Shown here: one piece after another, positions 1 to 9,279 of the stretch
How positions within the stretch are numbered: the first letter of the stretch is position 1
Layout: every line of letters begins with the position of its first letter
NCBI RefSeq assembly: GCF_039871875.1
Contig: NZ_JBDPMD010000033.1
Span: forward strand, 1-64,000
DNA: 64,000 bases
Source of the DNA: Sphaerisporangium sp039871875
GTDB lineage: Bacteria; Actinomycetota; Actinomycetes; Streptosporangiales; Streptosporangiaceae
Reading direction: 5' to 3'
Position numbers and translations under genes: made by a program
The notes under the pieces: generated by a model
Databases searched by the model: none
What the model saw: only the letters and a program-made list of their open reading frames with translations
Told to the model about the DNA's origin: nothing

Positions 1-1602
1 GCTGAGGTGCCTTGGGCGGTGGGGGTTGCCGAGGTGGTGGGGGCGGCGGTTCGCGGGGGGCGGGGGGCGGTGGTGGTGGTGCCGGACGGGAAGGATGTGG
101 TGCTGGTCGATACGGCGTTGCGGGGGGTGCTGGGGTGGGGGGAGCACGTGGCGCTGACGGCGGATCTCGGGCCGGCGGAGCGGTATCGGCGGTGGTTGCG
201 GGTGCTCCGGGGGCAGGCGCGGGTGGTCGTGGGGACGCGGGCGGCGGCGTTCGCGCCGGTGCGTGAGCTCGGGCTGGTGGTGATCTGGGACGACGGGGAC
301 GATCTGCACGCGGAGCGGCTGGCGCCGTATCCGCATGCCCGGGAGGTGCTGGCGTTGCGGTCCCATCAGACGGGGGCGGCGATGCTCATCGCGGGGTACG
401 CCCGGACCGCGGAGGCGACGCGCATGGTCGCCGCGGGGTGGGCGCGGCCGGTCGTCCCGTCGCGGGAGGCGCTGCGCAGGTACGCCCCGCGGGTGCGCCC
501 GGCGGGGGAGGACGCCGATCTGGCCAGGGACCCGGCGGCCCGTGCCGCCCGCCTGCCCACCTCGGCGTGGACGGCGCTGCGGCACGGGCTGGACACCGGG
601 CCGGTCCTCATCCAGGTGCCCCGCCGCGGCTACCTGCCCGCCCTGGCGTGCCTGCACTGCCGCACCCCGTCCCGCTGCACCCAGCCGCCCCTCCCCGTGC
701 CCGAGCCGCACGTCCCGCCGGGGGCGCCCGTCTCGCGGCGGCTCCGCACGGCGGCCACGCTGACGGGGCTCGCGCAGCCGGACGTGGAGGAGACCCCCGA
801 GGAAACCGTCCCCGCCCCTCTCTGCGGCGGCCCGCTGGCGCTTCGCGGAGGCCACGCGGCCCCCTACTGCCGCTGGTGCGGGCGTATCGCGGGGGGGTGG
901 CGCTGCCGGGTGTGCGGCGGGGACCGCTTCCGTGCTCTCGTGGTGGGGGCGCGGCGTACGGCGGAGGAGCTCGGGCGGGCGTTTCCCGCCGTGCCGGTGA
1001 AGACGTCGGGACGGGACGCGGTGCTCGCCACCGTCGAGGCGTCCCCGGCCCTGGTGGTCGCCACGCCCGGCGCCGAGCCGGTCGCCGCGGGCGGCTACGC
1101 GGCGGCGGTGCTGCTGGACGGCTGGGCGCTGCTCGGCCGTCCCGACCTGCGCGCCGCCGAGGAGACCTTGCGCCGCTGGATGAACGCCGCGGCCCTGCTG
1201 AGGCCCGCAGCCGAGCTGGTCGTGCTCGCCGACTCCTCGCTTCCCCCGGTGCAGGCCCTGATCCGCTGGGACCCGGTGACCCACGCCGAGCGTGAGCTGA
1301 CCGACCGCACCGTGCTGGGCTTCCCGCCGGCCGTCCGCATGGCCACGCTCACCGGCACCCCCGCCGCCGTACGGGAGATGATCGTCTCCCTGCGCCTGCC
1401 CCGCGAGACCCAGATGCTCGGCCCGGTGCCGGTCGAGACCCCCGGCCGCCCGGGCGGCGAGGAGGAGCGCGCGATGCTCCGCGTGCCGTGGAGCGTGGGC
1501 CCGGCGCTGGCGAGGGAGCTGAAGGCGGCGGCGGGCGTGCGGTCCGCGCGCAAGGCTCCCGACCTGGTCCGGGTGTGTATGGATCCCATGGATCTGATCT
1601 GA
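1..1602 (+). CDS. priA: Primosomal protein N' (PriA), 3' part
   Basis: The frame is open to the left edge, so the N-terminal DNA-binding part (roughly 130-150 residues judging by family length) is missing. PriA recognises abandoned forks and reloads the replisome. The seen part has the cysteine-rich zinc region (CLHC near 648-660, CRWC near 868-880, CRVCGG near 907-920) and the PDLRAAEETL segment that corresponds to the conserved DFRAAE region of PriA. The QVAGRAGR helicase motif VI that should follow is absent, and no Walker A lysine is visible in the part seen. This matches the known actinobacterial PriA type, which is thought not to be an active helicase. It is the first gene of the priA...def-fmt-rsmB block on the same strand. 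Confidence 0.88.
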   Translation, partial: AEVPWAVGVAEVVGAAVRGGRGAVVVVPDGKDVVLVDTALRGVLGWGEHVALTADLGPAERYRRWLRVLRGQARVVVGTRAAAFAPVRELGLVVIWDDGDDLHAERLAPYPHAREVLALRSHQTGAAMLIAGYARTAEATRMVAAGWARPVVPSREALRRYAPRVRPAGEDADLARDPAARAARLPTSAWTALRHGLDTGPVLIQVPRRGYLPALACLHCRTPSRCTQPPLPVPEPHVPPGAPVSRRLRTAATLTGLAQPDVEETPEETVPAPLCGGPLALRGGHAAPYCRWCGRIAGGWRCRVCGGDRFRALVVGARRTAEELGRAFPAVPVKTSGRDAVLATVEASPALVVATPGAEPVAAGGYAAAVLLDGWALLGRPDLRAAEETLRRWMNAAALLRPAAELVVLADSSLPPVQALIRWDPVTHAERELTDRTVLGFPPAVRMATLTGTPAAVREMIVSLRLPRETQMLGPVPVETPGRPGGEEERAMLRVPWSVGPALARELKAAAGVRSARKAPDLVRVCMDPMDLI

Positions 1603-1652
1603 CCGGCGGTCGCCGATTCGCGGCGCTGTTAGTAAGCCGTTAGTTTCTCCCT

Positions 1653-3377
1653 GTGTCGATCGAATGGGTGAACGGGGCCATCGAGGAGATCCGGGCGTGG
1701 GGGCGCCTGAAGGACATCGAGGTGGATGTCGAGGAGATCCGGCTCCTGTGCGACTACGCCAGCGACTACCTGGGCATCGGCGAGCTCGCCGACTTCACGC
1801 CCGTCACGTTCGAGCAACTGCTGCTGGACATCTATCCCCGCAAGGTCATCACCCCGCCGGAGAGCGCGGAGCAGACCGTCGCGGCGGCGCGCACACTGGT
1901 CGACTTCCTGCTGGACAGCGGCGAGATCGGCACCAAGATGGCGGGCCGCATGCGTGAGCGGATCAACGAGATCGCCCCGGAGATGCCGGCCGCGCTGGCC
2001 GACACCACCAAGTTCGGCATGGCCAAGAGCCTGTTCGCCGCGATGGGCGCCGACGACGACCTGGACGGCACGCCCGCGCCGTTCCCGACCGGCTTCTCCG
2101 CGGCGGCCCGCCCGGCCCGGTCCGAGGAGTGCGACTGCTGGGAGTGCTCGCCGCTGCCCGCCGTCCGGCTCCCGGCGCCGGAGGACGTCGCCGCGGCGGT
2201 CCGCTCGGACGGCCTGCTGCGCCACGCCCACCAGGTGGTGACCTGGATGCGGGACGGCGGCCGCACCCCCACCGCGCGGGGCGCCATGCGGGTGCGCGAC
2301 GCCCGGCGTGTCACCGGCGAGCTCGGCGTGCCGGTGCCCGGCCTCGCGTGGGAGCTCGCCGTCTCCGTCGGCCTGGCCGAGGTGGACGACAAGGGGGCCG
2401 TGGAGGTGCCCCCCGGCTTCCGGCCGCTGACGGCCAGGGACGACGAGGAGGTGCTGGAGCTGTGGGCCGGCACCGTCGCCTTCCTCACCGGCGGCCCGCT
2501 GGCCCCCGTCACCCGCTCGCCCCGGGTCGACGCCGAGCTGCCCGTCCTGCACGACCTGCTCTACCGCGCCCCGGAGTCTCTCACCCTGGAGTCCTTCGGC
2601 GAGCACCTGTCCGGCGTCTGGGGCGCCGACGAACGCGACCCGCCGGACGCCCCCGAGGTCCCGGAGGAAGCGCCGCAGGACCTGGCCGCGGCGCTGGACG
2701 ACCTGGCCAGGCTCGGCACCGTCGAGCGGGCCGGCGAGGTGCTCCGCCTGACCCCGCAGGGCCTGTGGGGGCTGCGCGAGGTGTACTCCCGCATGGGCAT
2801 GACCGCGCCGGTCGCCCCCGACCCCGCGGGCGGCGACGCCGGCGGCCTGATCGCCGCGCTGCTCGGCGGTGTGCCGCTCGCTCAGGCCGAGTCGGACGTC
2901 ACCCGGTGGCTGGAGCGCCGCACCCCTTCCGAGGCCGCCCACGCCCTCCTGGAGGCCGTGCGCGGGGGCGCGGCGCCGCACCGGGGCGTCGCCGCGAGCG
3001 TGCTCGACCGGCTCGGCCCGGAGGCCGCCCCCTCGGTGCGGCCGTTCCTCGACGACACGGAGCTTCGCCCGCACGCGGCCCGCTGGCTGGACCGCCACGG
3101 TCTGGACGCCCCGGACCTGACGCCGGAGGAGATCCTCTGGCTGGACGTGGACGTCCTCGCGGCGGCCGTGCCCACCGCGGAGGCCGACCCCGAGGGCTTC
3201 GCGAAGACCGTCGCCGCGGCCCACCCGTCCGCCCGCGTCATCGAGGAGATGTGGCGGGTCGACCACCCCGACGTCGCCGAGGTCCTCGACCTGCTCGGCC
3301 GTCACCTGCCCGACAAGGACATCGCCAAGGCCGCACGCAAGGCCGCGTTCAAGGCCCGCTCGCGCGGCATCCACTGA
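1653..3377 (+). CDS. Conserved hypothetical protein, paralogue of the next gene
   Basis: A protein of 574 residues read from GTG at 1653; no signal peptide or membrane segment is visible. I do not recognise the family. Residues about 1-130 form a helical N-terminal part absent from the neighbour, followed by a CDCWEC cysteine cluster near residue 155. From about residue 165 to the end it aligns by eye with the gene at 3471: both have a [FL]PxV[RE]L start, an acidic middle, a HEAT-like stretch and a nearly identical basic C-terminus (AKAARKAAFKARSR here, AKAARKAAMKSRSR there). The tandem copy suggests duplication. The basic tail could bind nucleic acid or a ribosomal partner, which is a guess from composition only. 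Confidence 0.75.
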   Translation: MSIEWVNGAIEEIRAWGRLKDIEVDVEEIRLLCDYASDYLGIGELADFTPVTFEQLLLDIYPRKVITPPESAEQTVAAARTLVDFLLDSGEIGTKMAGRMRERINEIAPEMPAALADTTKFGMAKSLFAAMGADDDLDGTPAPFPTGFSAAARPARSEECDCWECSPLPAVRLPAPEDVAAAVRSDGLLRHAHQVVTWMRDGGRTPTARGAMRVRDARRVTGELGVPVPGLAWELAVSVGLAEVDDKGAVEVPPGFRPLTARDDEEVLELWAGTVAFLTGGPLAPVTRSPRVDAELPVLHDLLYRAPESLTLESFGEHLSGVWGADERDPPDAPEVPEEAPQDLAAALDDLARLGTVERAGEVLRLTPQGLWGLREVYSRMGMTAPVAPDPAGGDAGGLIAALLGGVPLAQAESDVTRWLERRTPSEAAHALLEAVRGGAAPHRGVAASVLDRLGPEAAPSVRPFLDDTELRPHAARWLDRHGLDAPDLTPEEILWLDVDVLAAAVPTAEADPEGFAKTVAAAHPSARVIEEMWRVDHPDVAEVLDLLGRHLPDKDIAKAARKAAFKARSRGIH

Positions 3378-3470
3378 CCCTTCCCGGCACGCTCCCGGGT
3401 TGCCGGAACGGTCTTGGTCAACGTCGGGCATGCGTCTTCGCGTGTGGCTGGTGTGGAGTAAGTTGCCTGA

Positions 3471-4841
3471 ATGGCGAACAGCGGGGACGGCGGCATCTTC
3501 GATCTTGGTGAGCTGCGCAATCTCATCGACGAGCTGGGAAACGTTCCTGGTGAGGAGCGCGAGTTCATGCTCGCGGAGCTGTCCGGCGGGGACGCCGGCG
3601 ACGACCGTGCCGACCGCTCCGTCTCCCCGGCGGACGTCCTCAGTTTCCCCCCGGTGGAGCTCACCGACCCCGAGCGGCTCGCCGCCGCGGTCCCTGCCGT
3701 CCCCCTGGTGCGCGACGCCGTCCGCCTGGCCGGGTGGACCGGCGCCCGCGAGGTGACCCCCGAGGGCCTGCTGCCGCCGCAGGACGCCGATCTGGCCGTC
3801 GCGGAGCTCGGTCTCGACCGCGGCCGGCTGCGGCTGGTGTGGATCGTCGCCGTCAACACCGGCCTGCTGCGCATTACCCGGGCCGGCACGGTCCCCGGCC
3901 CGGGGCTGCCGCCGGCGCTGCTCGACTTCTGGGACGGCGTGGTCATGGACGTGCTCGACCGCACCGAGGAGGGCCTCACCGGTTCCGCTGTGGTCGACGA
4001 GCACCTGACCGAGATGCTCGCCACCATCTACGCCACCACCGACGGCATCACCTACGGCGCCCTGGTCGAGGGCATGCTTCAGGCGCACGAGATCGCCTGC
4101 CAGGCCCGGCCGGGCGAGATGCGGCGGCTGCGTGAGATCCTTCCCGGCGAGCTGGACGCCGCGCTCGACCTGCTGCGGTACTGCGGCCTGTTCGAGCGGG
4201 CCGACGACGCGGTGCGCCTGACGCCGCTCGGGGTGTGGGCCGTCCGGCAGGACCTGCTGCGTGAGGGCCACGACGCGCCGCTGCTGTCGGAGATCGCGGA
4301 GTTCGCCGAGCTCAGCGCGGTCGAGCTGGTGGAGGCCATGTTGTCGGGCCGCGCCCCTTCCAGCGCGCCCACGCTGTGGGTGGAGCGGCGGGCCCCCGAG
4401 GACGCCGCCCGTGAGCTGATCAAGGTGGCGGCGTCCGGCACGGCCGGGCAGCGCGGCGTCATCGGCACCGTGCTCGAGGAGATGGGCCCGGAGGCCGAGC
4501 CCGCCATGCGCGAGGCCCTCGCCGAGCCCGCCATGTGGCGGCACGCGGCCGTGTGGCTCGGCGTGCGGGACCTGGAGGCCCCCGCGCTCAGCGAGGAGGA
4601 CGGCACGTGGCTCGCCGTCGACACGCTCGCCACGCTGCTGTACATCCCCGACGTCCAGGAGGCCATGGGCGAGTTCGAGGCGCTGGCGCCGGGCGAGGAG
4701 CTGCTGCGCCTCATCGAGGACGTCAGCCGCAGCGCCCACCCCGACGCCATCGCCGTCCTCGACCTGCTCGGCACCCGCCACCCCGACCCCGTCACCGCCA
4801 AGGCCGCACGCAAGGCCGCCATGAAGTCCCGCTCCCGCTGA
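3471..4841 (+). CDS. Conserved hypothetical protein, paralogue of the previous gene
   Basis: A protein of 456 residues from ATG 3471. It lacks the N-terminal 130 residues of its upstream paralogue but shares the rest, including a region rich in leucine/alanine helices (about 270-400) that resembles HEAT-type repeats, and the basic AKAARKAAMKSRSR end. It is soluble by appearance. The 93-base gap to the previous stop suggests its own start signals, but I saw no convincing promoter. The pair stands between priA and def on the same strand. No function is assigned. Confidence 0.75.
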   Translation: MANSGDGGIFDLGELRNLIDELGNVPGEEREFMLAELSGGDAGDDRADRSVSPADVLSFPPVELTDPERLAAAVPAVPLVRDAVRLAGWTGAREVTPEGLLPPQDADLAVAELGLDRGRLRLVWIVAVNTGLLRITRAGTVPGPGLPPALLDFWDGVVMDVLDRTEEGLTGSAVVDEHLTEMLATIYATTDGITYGALVEGMLQAHEIACQARPGEMRRLREILPGELDAALDLLRYCGLFERADDAVRLTPLGVWAVRQDLLREGHDAPLLSEIAEFAELSAVELVEAMLSGRAPSSAPTLWVERRAPEDAARELIKVAASGTAGQRGVIGTVLEEMGPEAEPAMREALAEPAMWRHAAVWLGVRDLEAPALSEEDGTWLAVDTLATLLYIPDVQEAMGEFEALAPGEELLRLIEDVSRSAHPDAIAVLDLLGTRHPDPVTAKAARKAAMKSRSR

Positions 4842-4936
4842 CCCCCTGCGGGGGCCGTCCACAGGGCGCGACCGGGACGGCGGCGATGAGCCATAAACTG
4901 GTGGGGCCCCACGTCCACATCTGAACGGAGTCGTCC

Positions 4937-5485
4937 GTGGCCATTCAGTCGATCCGCCTGTTCGGCGACCCGGTGCTGCGCACCCCCGCGGAGCCGGTCA
5001 CGGAGTTCGACAAGGAGCTGCGCAAGCTCGTCAAGGACCTCACCGACACCATGATGGACGCCCCCGGCGCGGGTCTCGCCGCGCCGCAGATCGGCGTCGG
5101 GCTGCGCGTGTTCACCTACTACGTGGACGATGTCGTCGGTCACCTGATCAATCCCACCCTCGACCTCGGCGAGGACGTCGACGAGGAGGGCGAGGAGGGC
5201 TGCCTGTCGTTCCCCGGCCTGGTGTTCCCGACGCCGCGGGCCATCCGGGCCGTCGCCAAGGGCTTCGACATGCACGGCGAGCCCGTCACCATCGAGGGCA
5301 CCGACCTGCTGGCCCGGTGCGTGCAGCACGAGACCGACCACCTGGACGGCGTGCTGTTCATCGACCGCCTGGACCCCAAGCAGCGCAAACTCGCGATGAA
5401 GGCGATCCGCGAGGCCGAGTGGAGCGGCCTCGGCGCCCCTGTGGTGAAGGTCTCCCCGCACGCCACTCAAGGCAAGGCGCTGTAG
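4937..5485 (+). CDS. def: Peptide deformylase
   Basis: Removes the N-formyl group from new proteins in the cytoplasm, using a metal ion. All three family motifs are present: GAGLAAPQIG (residues about 44-53), EGCLS (about 90-94, metal-binding Cys) and QHETDHLDG (about 132-140, two metal His plus catalytic Glu). The length of 182 residues is normal. The start is GTG 4937, preceded by an ACGGAG ribosome site. It lies four bases before fmt, which makes the formyl-Met cycle pair def-fmt; the two are probably cotranscribed. A CATAAACT element near 4893 could be its -10. Confidence 0.97.
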   Translation: MAIQSIRLFGDPVLRTPAEPVTEFDKELRKLVKDLTDTMMDAPGAGLAAPQIGVGLRVFTYYVDDVVGHLINPTLDLGEDVDEEGEEGCLSFPGLVFPTPRAIRAVAKGFDMHGEPVTIEGTDLLARCVQHETDHLDGVLFIDRLDPKQRKLAMKAIREAEWSGLGAPVVKVSPHATQGKAL

Positions 5486-5489
5486 GCCC

Positions 5490-6428
5490 GTGCGCCTGGT
5501 CTTCGCCGGAACCCCCGAGACCGCGCTGCCGTCCCTGCGCGCGCTGCTCCAGTCGCCCCGGCACGAGGTGGCGGCCGTGGTGACCCGGCCGGACGCCCAG
5601 TCGGGCCGGGGCCGCAAGGTGCACCCGAGCCCGGTGGCCGAGCTGGCCGGGTCCGCCGGCGTCGAGGTGCTGAAGCCCGCCAAGGCGGGCGACCCCGAGT
5701 TCCTGGCCCGCCTCGCGGCCATCGGGCCCGACTGCTGCCCCGTGGTCGCCTACGGCGCGCTGCTGCCGCAGCGTGCGCTGGACGTCCCGAAGCTCGGCTG
5801 GGTCAACCTGCATTTCTCCCTGCTGCCCGCCTGGCGCGGCGCCGCCCCGGTGCAGCACGCCGTGCTGCACGGCGACGCCATCACCGGCGCGGCGACGTTC
5901 CAGATCGTCAAGGAGCTCGACGCGGGCCCGGTGTACGGCGTGGTCACCGAGGAGATCCGCCCGCACGACACCAGCGGCGAGCTGCTCGCCCGCCTCGCCG
6001 AGTCGGGCGCCGGCCTGCTGGCCGCCACCCTGGACGGCATCGAGGACGGCACGCTCCAGGCCCGCCCCCAGCCCGCCGAGGGCGTCAGCTACGCGCCCAA
6101 GCTCGACGCGGCCGACGCCCGGGTCGACTGGCGGGCCCCCGCGATGCGGGTGGACCGGCTGGTCCGCGCCTGCACCCCGGCCCCCGGCGCGTGGACGGAG
6201 TTCCGCGGCGCCCGCCTCAAGCTCCGCGGCCCCGTGCGCCCCGCCCCGGACGCCGCAGCTCTGGCGCCCGGTGAGATCGCCGCCGCCAAGGACACCGTGC
6301 TGGTGGGCACCGCCACCCACCCGGTGCTGCTCGGCGACGTCCAGCCAGAAGGCAAGCGCCGCATGACCGCGGGGGAGTGGGCCCGCGGTGTGCGCCTGTC
6401 CCCCGGAGACCGGCTCGGCGAGGCATGA
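5490..6428 (+). CDS. fmt: Methionyl-tRNA formyltransferase
   Basis: Transfers a formyl group from 10-formyl-tetrahydrofolate to Met-tRNA(fMet) for translation initiation. The 312-residue product starts with the Rossmann-like MRLVFAGTPETALPSL and carries the formyltransferase signature NLHFSLLPAWRGAAPVQHAV (residues about 107-126), which contains the catalytic Asn and His. A separate C-terminal OB-like domain (about 210-305) binds the tRNA. It starts at GTG 5490, four bases after def. The following rsmB starts 26 bases after its stop. Confidence 0.97.
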   Translation: MRLVFAGTPETALPSLRALLQSPRHEVAAVVTRPDAQSGRGRKVHPSPVAELAGSAGVEVLKPAKAGDPEFLARLAAIGPDCCPVVAYGALLPQRALDVPKLGWVNLHFSLLPAWRGAAPVQHAVLHGDAITGAATFQIVKELDAGPVYGVVTEEIRPHDTSGELLARLAESGAGLLAATLDGIEDGTLQARPQPAEGVSYAPKLDAADARVDWRAPAMRVDRLVRACTPAPGAWTEFRGARLKLRGPVRPAPDAAALAPGEIAAAKDTVLVGTATHPVLLGDVQPEGKRRMTAGEWARGVRLSPGDRLGEA

Positions 6429-6453
6429 GCACGACCATGACTGTGGGGGAACG

Positions 6454-7899
6454 TTGACCAAGGGACCCCGGCAAGGCCGCGGCACCGGTGTCCCGTCCGG
6501 ACGCCAGGGCGGCCCGTCCCGCGGCGCGGGCCAGGGCCGGGCACGCGGCGGCGGGCGCGGACCGGTGCGCGACGAGGCGCGGAACGTCGCCTACGACCTG
6601 CTGCGCGCCGTGGACGAGCGGGACGCCTACGCCAACCTGCTGCTGCCCACGCTGCTGCGCGACCGGGGCCTGTCCGGGCGGGACGCGGCGCTGGCCACCG
6701 AGCTGGCGTACGGCACGCTGCGCGGGCTCGGCACCTACGACGCGATCATCGCGGCGTGCAGCGACCGCCCGCCGCGCGAGATCGACCCGCCGCTGCTCGA
6801 CGCGCTGCGGCTCGGGGCGCACCAGCTCCTGAGGACCCGGATCCCGCCGCACGCCGCGGTCAGCGCCAGCGTCGACCTCGTGCGCCTGCGCATCGGCGCC
6901 GGGGCCTCGCGGTTCGCCAACGCCGTGCTGCGCAAGATCGCGAGCCGGGACCACGAGCAGTGGATGCCGATCGTCGCGCCGGCCGCCGAGGAGGACCCGC
7001 TCGGTCACCTCGCGGTGGTGCACAGCCACCCCCGGTGGGTCGTGTCGGCGTTCCGCGACGCGCTCGGCGGCGACCTGCGCGAGACGGCCGAGCTGCTGGC
7101 CGCCGACAACGAGCGGCCCGGGGTGACCCTGGTCGCCTGGCCGGGGCGCAGCTCGGTGGGCGAGCTGGTGGACGCCGGTGCCGTCGCGTCCCGCTTCTCG
7201 CCGTACGCCGCCTACCTGACCGAGGGCGACCCCGCGTCGATCCAGGCGGTCGCCGACGGGCGGGCCGCCGTGCAGGACGAGGCGAGCCAGCTCGTCGCCC
7301 TGGCGCTGACCCGGGTGCCGGTGGACGGCCAGGACCGCGCCTGGCTGGACATGTGCGCGGGCCCCGGCGGCAAGGCGGGCCTGCTGGACGCGCTCGCCGT
7401 GCAGGAGGGCCGCAACCTCCTCGCCGCGGACCTGCGTTTCCACCGGTCCCGTCTGGTCTGGCGGGCCACCCGCCGCGCCGGGGTGGTCACCGCGGACGGC
7501 ACCGCGCCCGCGTGGCGCTCCGGGGCGTTCGACCGGGTGCTGGCGGACGCGCCGTGCACCGGTCTCGGCGCGCTGCGCCGCCGCCCCGAGGCCCGCTGGC
7601 GGCGCGACCCGGAGAGCGTGCCCGAGTTCACCGCGCTGCAGCGCCGCCTGCTGACCTCCGCCCTGGACTCGGCCCGCCCCGGCGGCGTCGTGGCGTACGT
7701 GACCTGTTCCCCGCACCTGGCCGAGACCGCCGTCGTCGTGGACGACGTGGTGCGGCGCACGGGCGCCGCGGAGGTCCTGCCCGCCCGCCGCTACCTGGAC
7801 GAGGTGGGCGGCCTCGGCGACGGCCCCTACGCCCAGTTCTGGCCGCACCGCCACGGCACCGACGCCATGTTCCTCGCCCTGCTGCGCAAGCTGCCCTGA
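6454..7899 (+). CDS. rsmB: 16S rRNA (cytosine-967-C5)-methyltransferase
   Basis: Methylates C967 of 16S rRNA using SAM. I place the start at TTG 6454 because a GGGGGA ribosome site lies just upstream and longer frames run into fmt; the product is 481 residues. After a Gly/Arg-rich leader (about 1-35, possibly RNA-contacting and disordered) comes a NusB-like RNA-binding domain (about 38-170). The C-terminal Rossmann methyltransferase domain follows, with DMCAGPGGKAGLLDA (SAM loop), DAPCTGLGALRRRPEARWR (motif IV with one active Cys) and YVTCSPHLAET (motif VI with the catalytic Cys). It completes the def-fmt-rsmB set. Confidence 0.95.
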   Translation: MTKGPRQGRGTGVPSGRQGGPSRGAGQGRARGGGRGPVRDEARNVAYDLLRAVDERDAYANLLLPTLLRDRGLSGRDAALATELAYGTLRGLGTYDAIIAACSDRPPREIDPPLLDALRLGAHQLLRTRIPPHAAVSASVDLVRLRIGAGASRFANAVLRKIASRDHEQWMPIVAPAAEEDPLGHLAVVHSHPRWVVSAFRDALGGDLRETAELLAADNERPGVTLVAWPGRSSVGELVDAGAVASRFSPYAAYLTEGDPASIQAVADGRAAVQDEASQLVALALTRVPVDGQDRAWLDMCAGPGGKAGLLDALAVQEGRNLLAADLRFHRSRLVWRATRRAGVVTADGTAPAWRSGAFDRVLADAPCTGLGALRRRPEARWRRDPESVPEFTALQRRLLTSALDSARPGGVVAYVTCSPHLAETAVVVDDVVRRTGAAEVLPARRYLDEVGGLGDGPYAQFWPHRHGTDAMFLALLRKLP

Positions 7900-7963
7900 G
7901 GCGGCCCGCCCGCGCCCGGCATGACATGATCGATATCGGAGGGACGAGCGGACAGGGGGCGTG

Positions 7964-8458
7964 ATGTCGTATCCAGCGGCGCTGTACTTCGGGGAACGGG
8001 GGCTGCCCACGGCGGCGTACCGGCCCGCGGGGCAGGAGCCCGATCTGCGCATCGGGCAGGGCGGCACCGACGTGAGCTATCTGGCGACCGGCGCGACCAC
8101 CGGCGGGCTGTTCGGGCTGTACCGGTGGGAGATGGGGCCGCGGCCGAGCGGGCCGTCGGCGCACTACCACCGCACCATGGCCGAGTCGTTCTACGTGCTG
8201 ACCGGCACGGTGCGCCTGTTCGACGGGGCGGCGTGGCTCGACGCGCGGCCGGGGGACTTCCTGCACGTGCCGCCGGGCGGGGTGCACGCCTTCCGCAACG
8301 AGTCCGGGGAGCCCGCCTCGATGTTGCTGCACTTCGCGCCGGGCGCGCCGCGCGAGGCGTACTTCGAGGAGCTGGCGGAGATCGCCGAGTCGGGCCGCAC
8401 CCTCACCGCCGAGGAGTGGACCGAGCTGTACCGGCGCCACGACCAGTACATGGTCTGA
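7964..8458 (+). CDS. Cupin-fold protein, small-molecule enzyme or sensor
   Basis: A 164-residue single-domain cupin. Motif 1 (AHYHRTMAESFYVLTGTVRL, near residues 67-86) supplies two His and one Glu for a metal. Motif 2 (PGDFLHVPPGGVHAF, near 94-108) supplies the fourth His. Substrate unknown. ATG 7964 is preferred over GTG 7961 for its spacing to AGGGGG. Its 3' end (from 8363) is repeated in decayed form at 45269, immediately before rpe. So this gene marks the left border of the inserted island and was probably the original neighbour of rpe. Confidence 0.85.
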   Translation: MSYPAALYFGERGLPTAAYRPAGQEPDLRIGQGGTDVSYLATGATTGGLFGLYRWEMGPRPSGPSAHYHRTMAESFYVLTGTVRLFDGAAWLDARPGDFLHVPPGGVHAFRNESGEPASMLLHFAPGAPREAYFEELAEIAESGRTLTAEEWTELYRRHDQYMV

Positions 8459-8508
8459 CGCCGCGGGGAGGACGCGGGGTGGGGCCGTGGACCGGGGATC
8501 ACGCCAGG
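8363..8508 (+). repeat. Left copy of the duplicated cupin-rpe junction
   Basis: This stretch holds the last 96 bases of the cupin gene plus about 50 bases that closely match the sequence leading into rpe, including GGGGCCGT, a degraded -10 and ATCACGCCAG where the right copy reads ATCATGCCAG (rpe start codon). The right copy is at 45269-45418. By eye the two copies are about 80-85% identical. The left copy keeps the cupin intact and has lost the rpe start; the right copy does the reverse. Confidence 0.85.
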
Positions 8509-9279
8509 GCGAACCGGATCACGTCCGGTCGCGGTCAGGACCTGACTGCGGGAGTTCGTGCCCGGCGACATGGGCCGTCACAGTGGGACGGCATGGTGAT
8601 GAGCCTTGCTAATTTTTTGCCGGTGCTGTTAGCGATATCCCACATTCAGGCAGGCGAGTCTGCCGGGGTACGGTCAAAAATTCAGCACACGGTAACCCCA
8701 CCGGCATGCGAGTGCCGTCAGTGGCGCGGGCGCAATCCCCGGCGAAACAGAAATTTTTCTTGACGTTGCCAGGGTGGGGTGCGAATATTGCGAGCGGCGA
8801 TGTTCGCACAAGCATGGCTCATGGGCTGACTCCTGACTGTCATCTGACTGACTCCTGAAGGTCATGTGACAGATCGACATACTAGAACGTGGCTCCATCC
8901 ATCGCATCAGCCGGCGGACCGCTGTGGCTGTGCTCGGAATACAACACGCTTCTGAAATGGCGGGCCCCTGACGTCAACCACCCTGAATGTGCTCATCCCG
9001 AGTAAATGGATATGCCTTCCAGGCTTCTCGTGACGCTGTGATGTTCCCAGGTGGGCGATGTTCGGCGCCGGGTTTCCGATCTGCCGGACAACGCGCTCAT
9101 CACGATAAGGGCCTCGAAACTCCGATACCGCCGCACGCCACACGCTGATGTCCGAGCCGATCGGCACCAGCCTCGTCAGGGCCGATGCGCTCGAGACTTA
9201 CCGGTACCGGCTTGCCCTCTGTGAGCCGCTCGATTCGAACCATGACATCGATCCGCCGCTCGACGGCGAAGGAGCACAG
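8509..9279. other. Long AT-richer spacer at the left end of the island, no convincing gene
   Basis: About 770 bases with visibly lower GC than the flanks (T- and A-runs near 8613 and 8750). Short frames on both strands have no ribosome sites and no family resemblance. It holds a possible -35 TTGACG at 8760 with AATATT about 18 bases on, and a pair of direct repeats at 8826-8865 (listed separately). It is probably the regulatory leader of the SARP gene, perhaps with relic sequence from the integration. Confidence 0.5.
8826..8883 (+). promoter_or_regulatory. 22-bp-phased direct repeats with a -10, candidate SARP operator
   Basis: CTGACTCCTGACTGTCAT (8826-8843) recurs as CTGACTCCTGAAGGTCAT (8848-8865). 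The copies start exactly 22 bases apart, which is two helical turns. A CATACT -10-like element lies at 8878-8883. SARP activators bind direct repeats phased by 11 or 22 bp just upstream of the -10, so this is a plausible site for autoregulation of the downstream regulator. The unusually long leader to that gene (about 490 bases) is the weak point. Confidence 0.45.

Noticed and set aside
1629..4862. Very long open frame on the minus strand opposite the two hypothetical genes
   Set aside because: It is the mirror of high GC third-position bias; composition is His/Gly/Arg/Val-rich, with no domain or ribosome site. Similar antisense frames opposite the PKS genes (for example 11228-14545, 18193-21027, 21595-24732, 24933-29036) were dropped for the same reason.
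8563..9167. Small frames on both strands in the left island spacer
   Set aside because: No ribosome sites, mixed codon bias and no resemblance to known proteins.
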